Assembly (NCBI GenBank): GCA_964432945.1
Contig: CAYSPO010000062.1
Span: forward strand, 1-5,206
Source: CAYSPO01 sp964432945
GTDB lineage: Bacteria; Bacillota; Clostridia; Tissierellales; Peptoniphilaceae
Length of the DNA: 5,206 nucleotides
Reading direction: 5' to 3'
The notes under the pieces: model-generated
Told to the model about the DNA's origin: nothing
What the model saw: only the letters and a program-made list of their open reading frames with translations
Database searches by the model: none
Made by a program: the position numbers and the translations under genes
Shown here: positions 5,139 to 5,206 of the stretch, one piece after another
How positions within the stretch are numbered: position 1 is the first letter of the stretch
How the letters are laid out: each line of letters opens with the position of its first letter

Positions 5139-5206
5139 ATGATAGTAATTGAGAATTTGAAAAAAGAATTTGATACAGAGAATGGTACTCTAGAAGTTAT
5201 CAAAGG
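5139..5206 (+). CDS. metN: ABC transporter ATP-binding protein, N-terminal fragment, probably methionine importer MetN
   Basis: Only the first 22 codons are inside the window; the gene runs off the right edge. The peptide begins MIVIENLKKEFDTENGTLEV and continues with Ile-Lys. This is the typical first strand of an ABC ATPase (I-x-NL-x-K-x-F), followed by a T-x-NG turn and a V-I-K segment just ahead of where the next strand and Walker A would lie. The T-x-N/D-G feature is common in MetN, the ATPase of the MetNIQ methionine importer, but also occurs in related ATPases such as the TauB/SsuB group. The choice of MetN rests mainly on the upstream T-box, whose specifier reads as methionine. Start ATG 5139 has an excellent GGAGG site at 5130-5134. 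If correct, scarcity of charged tRNA-Met would switch on methionine uptake. Walker motifs are not visible, so the call as an ABC ATPase is good and the substrate is tentative. Confidence 0.7.
   Translation, partial: MIVIENLKKEFDTENGTLEVIK

Noticed and set aside
1..5206. CRISPR array, insertion sequence, phage, toxin-antitoxin or defence genes
   Set aside because: No regularly spaced repeats, terminal inverted repeats with transposase, or recognisable defence domains were seen. The Sir2 protein is a stand-alone deacylase of normal length, without the extra domains of Sir2-based anti-phage systems.

Overview
The window is AT-rich DNA with compact, co-directional genes, all on the + strand. Short intergenic gaps, Shine-Dalgarno-type start sites, a T-box riboswitch and a YhaM-type nuclease point to a low-GC Firmicute (Bacillota). 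An anaerobic member of the Tissierellia/Clostridia, such as a relative of Anaerococcus or Peptoniphilus, is my best guess. That is an inference from gene content and base composition, not from a search.

Layout. Positions 1-1308 are the 3' end of ileS, the isoleucyl-tRNA synthetase gene. It is cut by the window edge just after the expected KMSKS region and is closed by a strong intrinsic terminator (1316-1355). A second transcription unit begins near 1424. Its extended -10 box lies inside a perfect inverted repeat (1411-1431), a likely operator. The unit runs through a YhaM-like OB-fold/HD exoribonuclease (1448-2440), a Nudix hydrolase (2473-2931), a RimJ/RimL-type GNAT acetyltransferase (2942-3475), a Sir2 NAD-dependent deacylase (3475-4209) and a small two-helix membrane protein with a C-terminal zinc ribbon (4220-4642). 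The Nudix gene may also have its own promoter. A perfect extended -10 sits so close to its ATG that the transcript would be leaderless. The GNAT and Sir2 genes overlap as TAATG and are probably translationally coupled.

The last 560 bases are regulatory. A promoter at 4650-4678 feeds a complete T-box leader (about 4684-4932), whose parts can be placed base by base: specifier loop, AG bulge/distal loop, antiterminator with a TGGT bulge, and terminator. The specifier is best read as AUG (methionine). This fits both the TGGT bulge, which suits an A73 discriminator, and the downstream gene, which starts like a MetN-type ABC transporter ATPase (5139 to window end). Between the T-box terminator and that gene lie about 200 non-coding bases. 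They contain a five-codon mini-ORF with a good ribosome binding site, a hairpin and palindrome, and a perfect extended -10 box. That promoter would let the transporter be expressed without passing the T-box.

How the genes might work together. The GNAT/Sir2/Nudix trio could form a small acetylation cycle: acetyl transfer, NAD-dependent removal releasing O-acetyl-ADP-ribose, then Nudix hydrolysis of that by-product. This is a hypothesis from context. No clearly novel defence or mobile system is visible. The most original signals are the regulatory ones: the operator-like repeat, the leaderless Nudix start, and the second promoter behind the T-box.
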